Origin: Planococcus sp. CP5-4_YE
Lineage (GTDB): Bacteria; Bacillota; Bacilli; Bacillales_A; Planococcaceae
NCBI RefSeq assembly: GCF_019042655.1
Contig: NZ_JAHPZO010000008.1
Span: 62,001-126,000 of the forward strand
Length of the DNA: 64,000 bases
Direction: 5' to 3'
Shown: positions 1-7,358 of the stretch, piece by piece
Layout: each line of letters begins with the position of its first letter
How positions within the stretch are numbered: position 1 is the stretch's first letter
The notes under the pieces: generated by a model
The model's input: only the letters and a program-made list of their open reading frames with translations
Databases searched by the model: none
What the model was told of the DNA's origin: nothing
Made by a program: the position numbers and the translations under genes

Positions 1-150
1 TTTTTTGCAGACCTGTTTAAAAATAATAGAAACATTTGTTGATTTAAAATGGTATGAAAAATATCCTGGAACTGATTAGACATTTAAATAGTAAATAAAC
101 AGTTTTAGTATTATAATTGCATTGTAATTAATATACGTGAGGTGATTATA

Positions 151-390
151 ATGAGACACTCCCAGTCTACTCAGTCTACTAGAAGGAATGTGAAAAAAAT
201 ATCAATTGGTCGCAATGAAAACTCTAGGGTAAAAGAGATTGAGGTGAAAACATTAAATACCGTCACTGATAATGATATTGAACAGGTTATTAAAAATGAG
301 CTTAAAAAAAATGGATATTCTCAAGAAAATGACCATACTTATCAAAAGTTGAAAGAGATAGAAAGAAGTCTTTTATCAAGAATGAGATAA
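151..390 (+). CDS. Small hypothetical protein, 79 aa
   Basis: I do not recognise this protein. It is basic and hydrophilic with no membrane segment or signal peptide. The N-terminus is rich in Ser, Thr and Arg, and the C-terminal half (NDIEQVIKNELKKNGYSQEN onward) looks helical. I chose the ATG at 151 because a GTGAGGTGA ribosome site lies just upstream; the in-frame GTG at 142 is part of that site. The gene and its surroundings are clearly more AT-rich than the rest of the window, which may mean different ancestry. It could be a small accessory protein of whatever lies to the left of the window. Confidence 0.55.
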   Translation: MRHSQSTQSTRRNVKKISIGRNENSRVKEIEVKTLNTVTDNDIEQVIKNELKKNGYSQENDHTYQKLKEIERSLLSRMR

Positions 391-640
391 GAATCTTTAA
401 TTGGTAGTGAAAGCAAAATTCAATGTAGCTCCGATAAAAAACTGCGCATAAAAACTCTATATTCTTTAGGTGGTAGTGACGTCTTCAAGTTAGAGTTTTA
501 GTTCAGGTAACTGATTGGTTGGCATGAGTTCGGTGTCTCATAGTGCCCATGTCGGCCATTCTTCGTTATGGGGTTTGATTTTTCAATAAGTGCCGTTATT
601 CTCCCGCCTGTACTCAGTTCGAAATCCAGTAACTTAATAT
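391..640. other. Intergenic, nothing recognised
   Basis: AT-rich at first, then mixed composition. I see no convincing ORF, tRNA or structured RNA. It may hold the terminator of the small gene on the left, but I could not identify one. Confidence 0.4.
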
Positions 641-677
641 AAAAAACCGGCAGCCCCTTTCAAGGAGCTGCCGGTTT
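641..677 (-). terminator. Rho-independent terminator of the aldehyde dehydrogenase operon
   Basis: AAACCGGCAGC at 644-654 pairs perfectly with GCTGCCGGTTT at 667-677. Read on the minus strand, the stem is followed by a T run (641-646), just past the stop of the dehydrogenase gene. Confidence 0.85.
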
Positions 678-683
678 CGCGTT

Positions 684-2156
684 TTATTTCTTCGTATTAT
701 CCACAAATGCACCATACTGTCTGCGCTGATGTTGCACGGACAGCCATTTCAAGGTAGTGAATTCCTCTAGCACCCATTCGCCGTTAAAGCGGCCGAGGCC
801 GGAGTCTTTTTCGCCGCCGAATGGCATATGCGCTTCGTCGTTGACCGATTGGTCGTTGACGTGGATCATGCCTGTCTCGATTTGCTGGGCGATGTTCGTG
901 CCGTGTTCGAGATTCGCTGAATGCACAGCGCCGCTCAAACCGAACGGGTATTTATTGGCCTGTTCGACCACTTCCTCGTCGCTTTCAAACGGGATGAGGA
1001 TCGCGACAGGACCGAAGATTTCGTTTTCCGCAAGCGGCATGTCATTCGTGACGCCGGTTAAGACTGTCGGCTGGAGGACATTGCCGTCTGCTTTGCCGCC
1101 AAGGCGGATCTTCGCGCCTTGTTCGACAGTCGCATCGATGTCTTTTAGGATGCGGTCGACTTGTTCGCGGTTAATAAGCGGCCCGACTTGTGTATCTGCT
1201 TCTGCAGGGTTGCCGTATTTCAAGTTGCCGGCACGTTCAATGAACTGTTCAGCAAATTTGTCGTAAATGTCCTTATGGACGAAAATGCGGTTAATCGACA
1301 TGCAAATCTGGCCTTGGTGATAGAACTTCCCGAACAGGGCAGACTCGACTGCCTGGTCAACATCAGCATCTTCAAGAACGATGAAATTGTTATTGCCCCC
1401 AAGTTCCAAAGCGGTTTTCTTCAACGCGCCACCAGCAAGTTCGCCGATGTGTTTGCCGACAGGCGTCGAGCCTGTGAACGAAATCAAACGTGGCGTTGGG
1501 TGCGTGACGATATCATCGCCAATTTCAGACCCGCGTCCAACAACAACGTTGAGCAAGCCTTTAGGCAAGCCAGCTGCTTCGAACAGGCTCGCGAACAATA
1601 GCCCGCCAGTGACAGGCGTATCGGTTGCCGGTTTGATGACGACGGCATTGCCAGTGGCAAGTGCCGGCGCGATAGAGCGGATCGCTAAGTGGAACGGGAA
1701 GTTCCACGGGCTGATGATGCCGATGACACCAAGCGGGTTGCGGTAGACGCGGTTTTCTTTGCCCGGTTGCTGGGAAGGCATGATTTTTCCTTCCATACGG
1801 AATGGGAAAGTTGCTGCTTCTTTTAGGATATTCATCGCTGCTCCGAATTCGACGGTCGCTTTGATCTTCGTGCTGCCGGCTTCTTTGATAAGCCATTCGA
1901 TGATCAATTCTTTGTTTTCCTTCATCACTTCAATGGCTTTTTCCATGACTGCTTGTTTCGCTTGCGGCAATTCCTTCGCCCACTCAAGTTGGGCGGTTTC
2001 TGCCGCTTTGTAAGCGGCGTCCAAATCGTTCTTATCGGCTGCTTGTGTCGTAACCAGTTCTTCGCCGGTGAACGGATTGGTGTTTTTCATTTGGCTCTCG
2101 CTGGATCCTGAAGTCCATTCGCCGTTTATAAAAATCTTGGAAAAATCGGTTTTCAT
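684..2156 (-). CDS. Aldehyde dehydrogenase family protein (YfmT/vanillin dehydrogenase-like)
   Basis: NAD(P)-dependent oxidation of an aldehyde to a carboxylate. The 490-residue length is normal for the family. Visible motifs are the cofactor-binding stretch IISPWNFPFHLAIRSIAPAL, FTGSTPVGKHIG, the catalytic glutamate in ALELGGNNNFIVLEDAD, and the catalytic cysteine in FYHQGQICMSINRIFV. The GQICMSINR form recalls benzaldehyde/vanillin dehydrogenases such as B. subtilis YfmT, so an aromatic aldehyde is possible; the substrate cannot be read from sequence. It starts at ATG 2156 behind a GGAGA site, 23 bases after the short-chain dehydrogenase gene, so the two are probably one transcript ending at the hairpin at 641-677. 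Confidence 0.9.
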   Translation of the reverse strand: MKTDFSKIFINGEWTSGSSESQMKNTNPFTGEELVTTQAADKNDLDAAYKAAETAQLEWAKELPQAKQAVMEKAIEVMKENKELIIEWLIKEAGSTKIKATVEFGAAMNILKEAATFPFRMEGKIMPSQQPGKENRVYRNPLGVIGIISPWNFPFHLAIRSIAPALATGNAVVIKPATDTPVTGGLLFASLFEAAGLPKGLLNVVVGRGSEIGDDIVTHPTPRLISFTGSTPVGKHIGELAGGALKKTALELGGNNNFIVLEDADVDQAVESALFGKFYHQGQICMSINRIFVHKDIYDKFAEQFIERAGNLKYGNPAEADTQVGPLINREQVDRILKDIDATVEQGAKIRLGGKADGNVLQPTVLTGVTNDMPLAENEIFGPVAILIPFESDEEVVEQANKYPFGLSGAVHSANLEHGTNIAQQIETGMIHVNDQSVNDEAHMPFGGEKDSGLGRFNGEWVLEEFTTLKWLSVQHQRRQYGAFVDNTKK

Positions 2157-2179
2157 TTAAATCGTCTCCATTCTTTTTC

Positions 2180-2920
2180 TTAAGGCTGTTGTCTTGGGCG
2201 TATCAAGATTTCGTTAACGTCGACGTGTGATGGTTGTTCCACCGCATAGCCGATAGCATTCGCGATATCTTCCGCCTGCAACGGTTCCATTGACTCGGAC
2301 ATGCTCTTGAAGCTGTCTAGTACATCATCGTCGGTAATGGTATTCGTCAATTCGGTTGCGACTGCACCCGGCGATACGATAGTCACGCGGATTTCATGCG
2401 ATGGGTCAATTTCTTGGCGCAGCCCGTCTGAAATGGCGCGTACGGCGTATTTCGTGCCGCTGTATACGGCGCTGCCTTTCATGACTTGATGGCCTGCCAC
2501 AGAGGAAACATTCAAGATGTGGCCGGATTTCTGCTCTTCCATGATCGGAAGCACAGCCGCGATGCCGTAAAGGACGCCTTTAATGTTAACGTCGACCATC
2601 TGGTCCCATTCATCGAGTTTCAACTTATTCATATAGGACAATGGCATAAGCCCGGCGTTATTGACAAGGATGTCAATTTTTCCGGTTTTTTCTAATGCCG
2701 CTTGTGCCAGTGATTTCATTTCGTCAGCTGAGGTGACGTCGGTTACTTTATAATCCGCACTTCCGCCTTCAGCTTCGATTTCCTTTTTCAGGTCCACCAG
2801 ACGCTCTTCGCGTCGTGCAGCGAGCATGACGTGGTAGCCTTTTGCTGCCAGTTCCTTTGCAGTAGCTTGACCGATACCACTGCTTGCCCCTGTAATGATT
2901 GCGGTATTTTTCTGTGTCAT
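2180..2920 (-). CDS. Short-chain dehydrogenase/reductase (SDR)
   Basis: Classical 246-residue SDR oxidoreductase. It has the N-terminal NAD(P) motif [15 protein letters not shown] (TGxxxGxG), the structural NNAG in [13 protein letters not shown], the serine in [10 protein letters not shown], and the catalytic YSGTK (YxxxK). The arginines after the Rossmann fold (AARREERL) favour NADP(H). Its ribosome site is GGAGCTGA upstream of ATG 2920. It precedes the aldehyde dehydrogenase and is probably co-transcribed with it, suggesting linked alcohol/ketone and aldehyde metabolism. The substrate is unknown; it resembles B. subtilis YdfG-type enzymes in general form. Confidence 0.88.
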   Translation of the reverse strand: MTQKNTAIITGASSGIGQATAKELAAKGYHVMLAARREERLVDLKKEIEAEGGSADYKVTDVTSADEMKSLAQAALEKTGKIDILVNNAGLMPLSYMNKLKLDEWDQMVDVNIKGVLYGIAAVLPIMEEQKSGHILNVSSVAGHQVMKGSAVYSGTKYAVRAISDGLRQEIDPSHEIRVTIVSPGAVATELTNTITDDDVLDSFKSMSESMEPLQAEDIANAIGYAVEQPSHVDVNEILIRPRQQP

Positions 2921-3316
2921 ATCTATTCAGCTCCAGTTCTGTTTTAAGTGATGATGAAAATGTCCTGAAATAAAGACATCTTACTTTCCTTACCCACATC
3001 AATAGCTTTTCTAAACAAACGATACTTGAGCACCACTAAATTCCCTGCCGTCAAAGCGCAGGAGTAGCTTGAGTGAGCTTCACTTCTTTATAATGAAAAG
3101 AATAAATTAAAAGAAGTAAAGCCTACAGTCATCCAAGTCGTTCTAGTCCATTCTCGTAGGTAATTGGGCTTAATTTCCATTGTTTCATTCCACAAGGTGA
3201 TGGGTATTTGATATTGAACCTAAGCGCTTTAGTTGATACATAATTCAGACAGTTGACAAGCGAGGCAATGTTCCGTAGCGTTATATCTTGTGAAGAAATT
3301 AAAAGGAGGAGACTAT
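2921..3316. other. Divergent intergenic region, nothing specific recognised
   Basis: Lies between the divergent SDR and BCCT genes, so it should hold promoters for both. I see no riboswitch or clear palindrome. A TTGACA occurs at about 3254-3259, but no good -10 sits at the right distance, so I do not call a promoter. Confidence 0.4.
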
Positions 3317-4813
3317 ATGAAGAAAGTAACAAATGTGTTTTGGATCTCAATCGTCCTAATTGCTTTGGCAGTTGGCTACGGCGCACTTGCTCCGGAACAT
3401 TTTGCGGAAGTTACCGGCAATATGGAATCATTCCTGACTACTTCGTTCGGTTGGTATTATTTATTGATCGTTTCAGTAATGGTTATCTTTTGCTTGTACT
3501 TCCTTGTTAGTCCAATGGGACAAATCAGATTAGGGAAAGACACAGACAAGCCGGAATATTCATTTGCAACTTGGATTGCGATGCTGTTTTCAGCAGGCAT
3601 GGGTATCGGGCTCGTATTCTGGGGTGCGGCAGAGCCGCTATCGCATTTCGCGATTAACCCGGCGACAGCTGAACCGGGATCTCAGGAAGCGTTCCGGGAA
3701 TCCATGCGTTTTACATTTTTCCACTGGGGCATCCATGCATGGGCAATCTATGCAGTAGTTGCGTTATCGCTGGCATACTTTCAGTTCCGTAAAGGCGAGC
3801 CGGGGCTCATTTCCTCGACGCTGCGCCCATTATTCGGCGACCGCATGAAAGGGCCATGGGGTGTTCTTGTCGATGTAATCGCCGTATTCGCAACGGCGGT
3901 CGGTGTCGCAACGACGCTCGGCTTTGGTGCTATCCAGATTAATGGAGGACTCGCATATTTATTCGATGGTATCCCAGGCGATAGCCTCATGACACAAATC
4001 GTCATCATCGCAGTGGTCACTGTGCTGTTTATGATTTCCTCTTGGTCAGGCATTAGTAAAGGGATCAAGTACTTGTCGAATACCAATATGGTGCTCGCCA
4101 TTACATTGCTGGTGTTGGTCATCGTTCTTGGGCCGACCTTGCTGATTTTCAATATGTTTACCGATTCACTCGGGAACTACTTCCAGAACTTGATCAATAT
4201 GAGTTTCCGTGCAGCACCAATCGATGGTGAAAACCGTTCATGGATTGACGGCTGGACGATCTTCTATTGGGCTTGGTGGATTTCTTGGTCACCATTTGTC
4301 GGGATTTTCATTGCCCGCGTTTCCAAAGGTCGGACTATTCGTGAATTCCTGTTTGGCGTCTTGCTCATTCCGACGTTCATCAGCTTCATCTGGTTCGCTG
4401 CATTTGGTACAACGGCTATCGATGTGCAAAGCAGCGGCGTTGATTTGACAGGATTGTTGACGGAAGAAACATTGTTCGCCGTATTCAATGAATTGCCACT
4501 GGGCATGTTGTTGTCGATCGTCGCAGTGTTGCTCATTTCGACTTTCTTCATTACTTCTGCCGACTCAGCGACTTTCGTGCTCGGCATGCAGACTTCCAAC
4601 GGATCGCTCGATCCAGCGAACGCTGTGAAGTTGACATGGGGAATTGCGCAGTCGACCATCGCGGTCATCTTGCTCTTCGCAGGCGGGCTTGGGTCCTTGC
4701 AGACGGCATTGATCATCGCTGCCTTCCCGTTCTCGTTCATCATGCTATTGATGATGGCTTCGTTCTACAAAGCCTTGACTCTTGAATACAAAGCAATCAA
4801 GCGCAAACGATAG
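3317..4813 (+). CDS. BCCT-family transporter (betaine/choline/carnitine type)
   Basis: Membrane uptake protein of the betaine-choline-carnitine family, usually an Na+- or H+-coupled importer of compatible solutes such as glycine betaine. The 498 residues carry about 12 hydrophobic segments. The family signature is clear: [20 protein letters not shown] near the N-terminus and the Trp-rich ligand segment [20 protein letters not shown], followed by [10 protein letters not shown] chose ATG 3317 because AAAGGAGGAG sits directly upstream; an in-frame start at 3290 would include that site. It resembles OpuD/BetL-type carriers and suggests osmotic or salt adaptation. The exact substrate is not determined. 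Confidence 0.92.
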   Translation: MKKVTNVFWISIVLIALAVGYGALAPEHFAEVTGNMESFLTTSFGWYYLLIVSVMVIFCLYFLVSPMGQIRLGKDTDKPEYSFATWIAMLFSAGMGIGLVFWGAAEPLSHFAINPATAEPGSQEAFRESMRFTFFHWGIHAWAIYAVVALSLAYFQFRKGEPGLISSTLRPLFGDRMKGPWGVLVDVIAVFATAVGVATTLGFGAIQINGGLAYLFDGIPGDSLMTQIVIIAVVTVLFMISSWSGISKGIKYLSNTNMVLAITLLVLVIVLGPTLLIFNMFTDSLGNYFQNLINMSFRAAPIDGENRSWIDGWTIFYWAWWISWSPFVGIFIARVSKGRTIREFLFGVLLIPTFISFIWFAAFGTTAIDVQSSGVDLTGLLTEETLFAVFNELPLGMLLSIVAVLLISTFFITSADSATFVLGMQTSNGSLDPANAVKLTWGIAQSTIAVILLFAGGLGSLQTALIIAAFPFSFIMLLMMASFYKALTLEYKAIKRKR

Positions 4814-4823
4814 AACAAATGGA

Positions 4824-4853
4824 AAGGGTGCCGGAAAGTCCGGCACCCTTTTT
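4824..4853 (+). terminator. Terminator after the BCCT gene
   Basis: AAGGGTGCCGGA at 4824-4835 pairs perfectly with TCCGGCACCCTT at 4839-4850 across a 3-base loop, followed by T residues. Confidence 0.92.
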
Positions 4854-4910
4854 CTATGGAAAGTTGCGTATAATGGATAATAGAAATCGTCTTGAATGGA
4901 GGAGTATTTT

Positions 4911-5789
4911 TTGGAGAAACCACATATTATGCTTGTAGATGGAATGGCGGTCTTGTTCCGTTCGTATTTTGCGACAGCAGGTGTCGGGCAGTTTTTCCGC
5001 ACAGAAAGTGGCCTTGCCACAAACGGTGTACAAGGATTCGCGCGCCACGTACTCACCGCGAAATCATTGATGAAGCCGACCCATATCGCTGTATGCTGGG
5101 ACATGGGCGCTCATACGTTCCGCACCGAGATGTTCGACGGTTATAAAGCTAACCGGCCTGCGCCCCCTGAGGATATGGTGCATCAATTCGACCAGGCGCG
5201 TGAAGTGTCCGAGCTTCTCGGATGGAAAAATTACGGTGAAAAGGGCATCGAGGCGGATGATTTTATTGGCTCGTTTACGAAAAAATGGCCGGACGAGGCG
5301 GACTATACAATCATCACCGGAGATAAAGACATGCTTCAGCTACTGAACCCGTCTGTCAAGATCGCCTTTATGAAAAAAGGCTTCCACATCTATGATCTTT
5401 ACACCGAAACGCGATTCGGGGAAGAATATGGCATCTTGCCGGAACAGTTCGCTGATATGAAAGCGTTCATGGGCGACCCGAGCGATGGCTATCCAGGCGT
5501 CAAGGGCATTGGCCCGAAGACGGCACTTCAGTTGATCCAGCGTTACGGTTCGGTCGAGGGCGTCCTGGAACATATTGAGGAACTGAAGCCAGCACAGAAG
5601 AAGAAAATCGAAGAGCATCAGGACATGCTCGCGCTATCGAAAAAGCTGGCGGTCATCAAAGATGACCTCCAGCTCGATGTGGCACTCGAAGAAATTGCGG
5701 TGCCGGAATATTCTTCTGATTTGGTAAGGATATGCGATGAGCGGGAATTCCGCCTGCTTGCAAGACTTTTGGAAAAATCATTCATCTGA
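4911..5789 (+). CDS. 5'-3' exonuclease (YpcP-like PIN/H3TH nuclease)
   Basis: Stand-alone homologue of the 5'-nuclease domain of DNA polymerase I, expected to remove RNA primers or 5' flaps. Metal-binding acidic motifs are visible: IMLVDGMAVLFRSY, CWDMGAHTFR, EADDFIGSF and IITGDKDMLQLL. The helix-three-turn-helix motif is GDPSDGYPGVKGIGPKTALQ. Start choice: ATG 4896 lies within the ribosome site ATGGAGGAG, so the TTG at 4911, seven bases downstream, is the likelier start (292 aa). The 3' end overlaps the convergent C39-like gene by 12 bases, and this gene's terminator lies inside that neighbour. Confidence 0.88.
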   Translation: MEKPHIMLVDGMAVLFRSYFATAGVGQFFRTESGLATNGVQGFARHVLTAKSLMKPTHIAVCWDMGAHTFRTEMFDGYKANRPAPPEDMVHQFDQAREVSELLGWKNYGEKGIEADDFIGSFTKKWPDEADYTIITGDKDMLQLLNPSVKIAFMKKGFHIYDLYTETRFGEEYGILPEQFADMKAFMGDPSDGYPGVKGIGPKTALQLIQRYGSVEGVLEHIEELKPAQKKKIEEHQDMLALSKKLAVIKDDLQLDVALEEIAVPEYSSDLVRICDEREFRLLARLLEKSFI

Positions 5790-6299
5790 CTTTGCTATCG
5801 GAGAAATCTGGACGAAACTCAATATGCCCTGGTTTTCCCGGAACGAAACCGCCCGCAGCTTGCTCGGGCGGTTTTTTTGTCCGTTATCGTGAATGTAAAG
5901 CAGTAAATCATCCAAGGTCTCTTCATAGCCGATGAGCGGGGCCCAGTGATAAGCGAAGGTGGTTTTTTGGTACCAGCGCAACGAAAAATAACGATCGAAT
6001 TTCACGGCGAGCGGATAGCCGGCATCGAGCTGCTGTTTGATCTGTTCGGTCGAGCGAATCCGCTTGATGTCATACCGTGGCCCGGTCAGCTTTTTCAGTC
6101 GCCGGATCAAGCAAAATGCGCTCAAGCCGATCGGTGTCGCTCCGAGCAAGTTGTAAAGCGGACCGATACCCGGCGCCACGCCTTCGTGGTAGCGAAGGAT
6201 AGAAGCAGCTGTGACCGGCCCGCATGCAGAAGCACGGTAGGCGGCAGGCACATGTTCACCGTATTGGTTCATTGCTTGAAAAGGCAGCAGCACTTTCAT
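5778..6299 (-). CDS. C39-like (papain-fold) family protein, function unknown
   Basis: 173 residues resembling the C39-like peptidase family found in many Bacillales. A likely catalytic cysteine is in YRASACGPVTAASIL and a likely histidine in FAYHWAPLIGYEE, with an Asp in IHDNG completing a possible triad. No signal peptide or membrane segment is evident, so it may act in the cytoplasm. It has a strong GGAGGATG ribosome site before ATG 6299. A terminator hairpin for the opposite gene lies within its coding sequence at 5846-5879. Peptidase activity is an inference; related proteins may be non-peptidase. Confidence 0.75.
   Translation of the reverse strand: MKVLLPFQAMNQYGEHVPAAYRASACGPVTAASILRYHEGVAPGIGPLYNLLGATPIGLSAFCLIRRLKKLTGPRYDIKRIRSTEQIKQQLDAGYPLAVKFDRYFSLRWYQKTTFAYHWAPLIGYEETLDDLLLYIHDNGQKNRPSKLRAVSFRENQGILSFVQISPIAKSDE
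5846..5879 (+). terminator. Terminator of the exonuclease gene, inside the convergent gene
   Basis: AAACCGCCCG at 5846-5855 pairs perfectly with CGGGCGGTTT at 5865-5874, followed by a T run to 5878. On the plus strand it follows the exonuclease stop by about 57 bases. The same bases encode part of the C39-like protein on the minus strand. Confidence 0.82.
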
Positions 6300-6322
6300 G
6301 ATGCATCCTCCTTCTAAAAGGT

Positions 6323-6781
6323 TCAGCGCAGCTTGGTTTCTCGTTCATCGAGCAAAGTTTGCAAGGCACTGCGGAATGTCGTATAGACTTCCAAGTCGAC
6401 GTGAATGCCGGCATGGACAATTTCTCTGACAAAACGAGGGTTAAAGCCGACGTAGATGCCGCGCAAGCCCATCAGTTTCAATGCGCTGTTCAATTGAGTC
6501 AATTCAAGTGCGAGTTCATTGAAGTCAAACGATTGAACGTCTTGCATCGTCACACCAGTGAAGTCGAAGACCACTTTTTCTGTGTCGCGGTGGCTATCGG
6601 CATAATCGAGCACTTTCGTCCGAATGGTCTCGAAGCGGTCGCGGAAAATGTACCCGGCAATCGGTACAAGAATGGTATTCGGGACAATCGAGGGAATGAT
6701 TGGTGCCGACATATTGTAAATGACGTCTTGGTAATACGCCACGAGTTCTTGCAATTCCTTAATTTCTTGTTGTGGATCCAT
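6323..6781 (-). CDS. STAS-domain protein, RsbR-like C-terminal type
   Basis: 152 residues: a short coiled N-terminus (about 1-30, QQEIKELQELVAYYQDVI) followed by a STAS domain typical of RsbR/RsbS stressosome proteins (SAPIIPSIVPNTILVPIAG, then VVFDFTGVTMQDVQSFDF). The globin-like N-terminal sensor domain of full RsbR proteins is absent. The DFTG segment contains a possible phosphorylatable Thr. Members of this family scaffold the stressosome or modulate sigma-B signalling, but no RsbT kinase or phosphatase gene is nearby, so its partner is unknown. The start is ATG 6781 with an AGAGGTG site upstream. Confidence 0.8.
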   Translation of the reverse strand: MDPQQEIKELQELVAYYQDVIYNMSAPIIPSIVPNTILVPIAGYIFRDRFETIRTKVLDYADSHRDTEKVVFDFTGVTMQDVQSFDFNELALELTQLNSALKLMGLRGIYVGFNPRFVREIVHAGIHVDLEVYTTFRSALQTLLDERETKLR

Positions 6782-6830
6782 TTTGGCACCTCTGCTTAAT
6801 AGTATTCGTAAATGTTTCAGGCATCTGTCT

Positions 6831-7151
6831 TTAAGCTTTTTGTTCTTCTAGGAAGTGAATGACAGAAGCAGGAGTTTTGGCATTAGCACTATGGAGGTGC
6901 GCTTGTTTCACGCCATCTTTAAATATCAACAAGCTCGGGATGCCCATTACTTCGTATTGCTCAGCGATTTCCGGAAGTTCGTCCCGGTTGACGTCAAACC
7001 ATTGGTAGTTGTCATACTGCTCGATGATCGGATCGATGAACATGTCCATGCGCGTGCAGTCCGGGCACCAGCCAGCTTGGAATTTCACGATAACGGGAGC
7101 ATCATTGTTGATTGTATCGTTGAATTGTTCAGTAGTTTTCAGGGATTTCAT
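6831..7151 (-). CDS. Thioredoxin-family protein
   Basis: 106-residue thioredoxin fold with the redox motif WCPDC in VKFQAGWCPDCTRMDMF and the cis-proline in MGIPSLLIFKDG. The CPDC centre differs from the CGPC of housekeeping thioredoxin, so it may be a specialised thiol-disulfide protein. There is no signal peptide, so it is cytoplasmic. It is transcribed away from the fad operon, and 207 bases separate the two starts. B. subtilis YtpP-type proteins look similar. The partner protein is unknown. Confidence 0.85.
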   Translation of the reverse strand: MKSLKTTEQFNDTINNDAPVIVKFQAGWCPDCTRMDMFIDPIIEQYDNYQWFDVNRDELPEIAEQYEVMGIPSLLIFKDGVKQAHLHSANAKTPASVIHFLEEQKA

Positions 7152-7251
7152 AAAATTGCCTCCTTAAATATAATCTTTATCAGTTTACCCTTTTTTTCCT
7201 TTCTCTCCAAGCACTTGAAGTAAAGAGCAAGAAAAATCTTCCGATTAAATA

Positions 7252-7280
7252 TTGCGAAAATAAGCAATTTAATTTATAGT
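7252..7280 (+). promoter_or_regulatory. Sigma-A-type promoter of fadN-fadA
   Basis: TTGCGA at 7252-7257 and TATAGT at 7275-7280 with a 17-base spacer. It lies upstream of the FadR-like operator and the fadN ribosome site. Confidence 0.65.
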
Positions 7281-7321
7281 AAGAACAAGAACGAAAGCAT
7301 TTCTTTTTTTTACCTAGAAAA

Positions 7322-7339
7322 TGAATGAGGGTTCATTCA
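7322..7339 (+). promoter_or_regulatory. FadR-type operator upstream of fadN
   Basis: TGAATGAGGGTTCATTCA is a 7-4-7 perfect palindrome. The FadR (YsiA) consensus as I recall it for B. subtilis is TGAATGA-N4-TCATTCA, and both arms match exactly. It lies between the promoter and the ribosome site of fadN, where a bound repressor would block transcription until long-chain acyl-CoA releases it. The fadR gene itself is not in this window. Confidence 0.85.
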
Positions 7340-7358
7340 AAAACAGGAGGGTTTGCCC

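Noticed and set aside
757-1746. Long plus-strand ORFs across the aldehyde dehydrogenase gene
   Set aside because: They are shadows of the minus-strand gene, whose motifs, ribosome site and terminator are clear.
4896-4910. ATG 4896 as the start of the exonuclease
   Set aside because: This ATG is part of the GGAGGAG ribosome site that serves the TTG at 4911.
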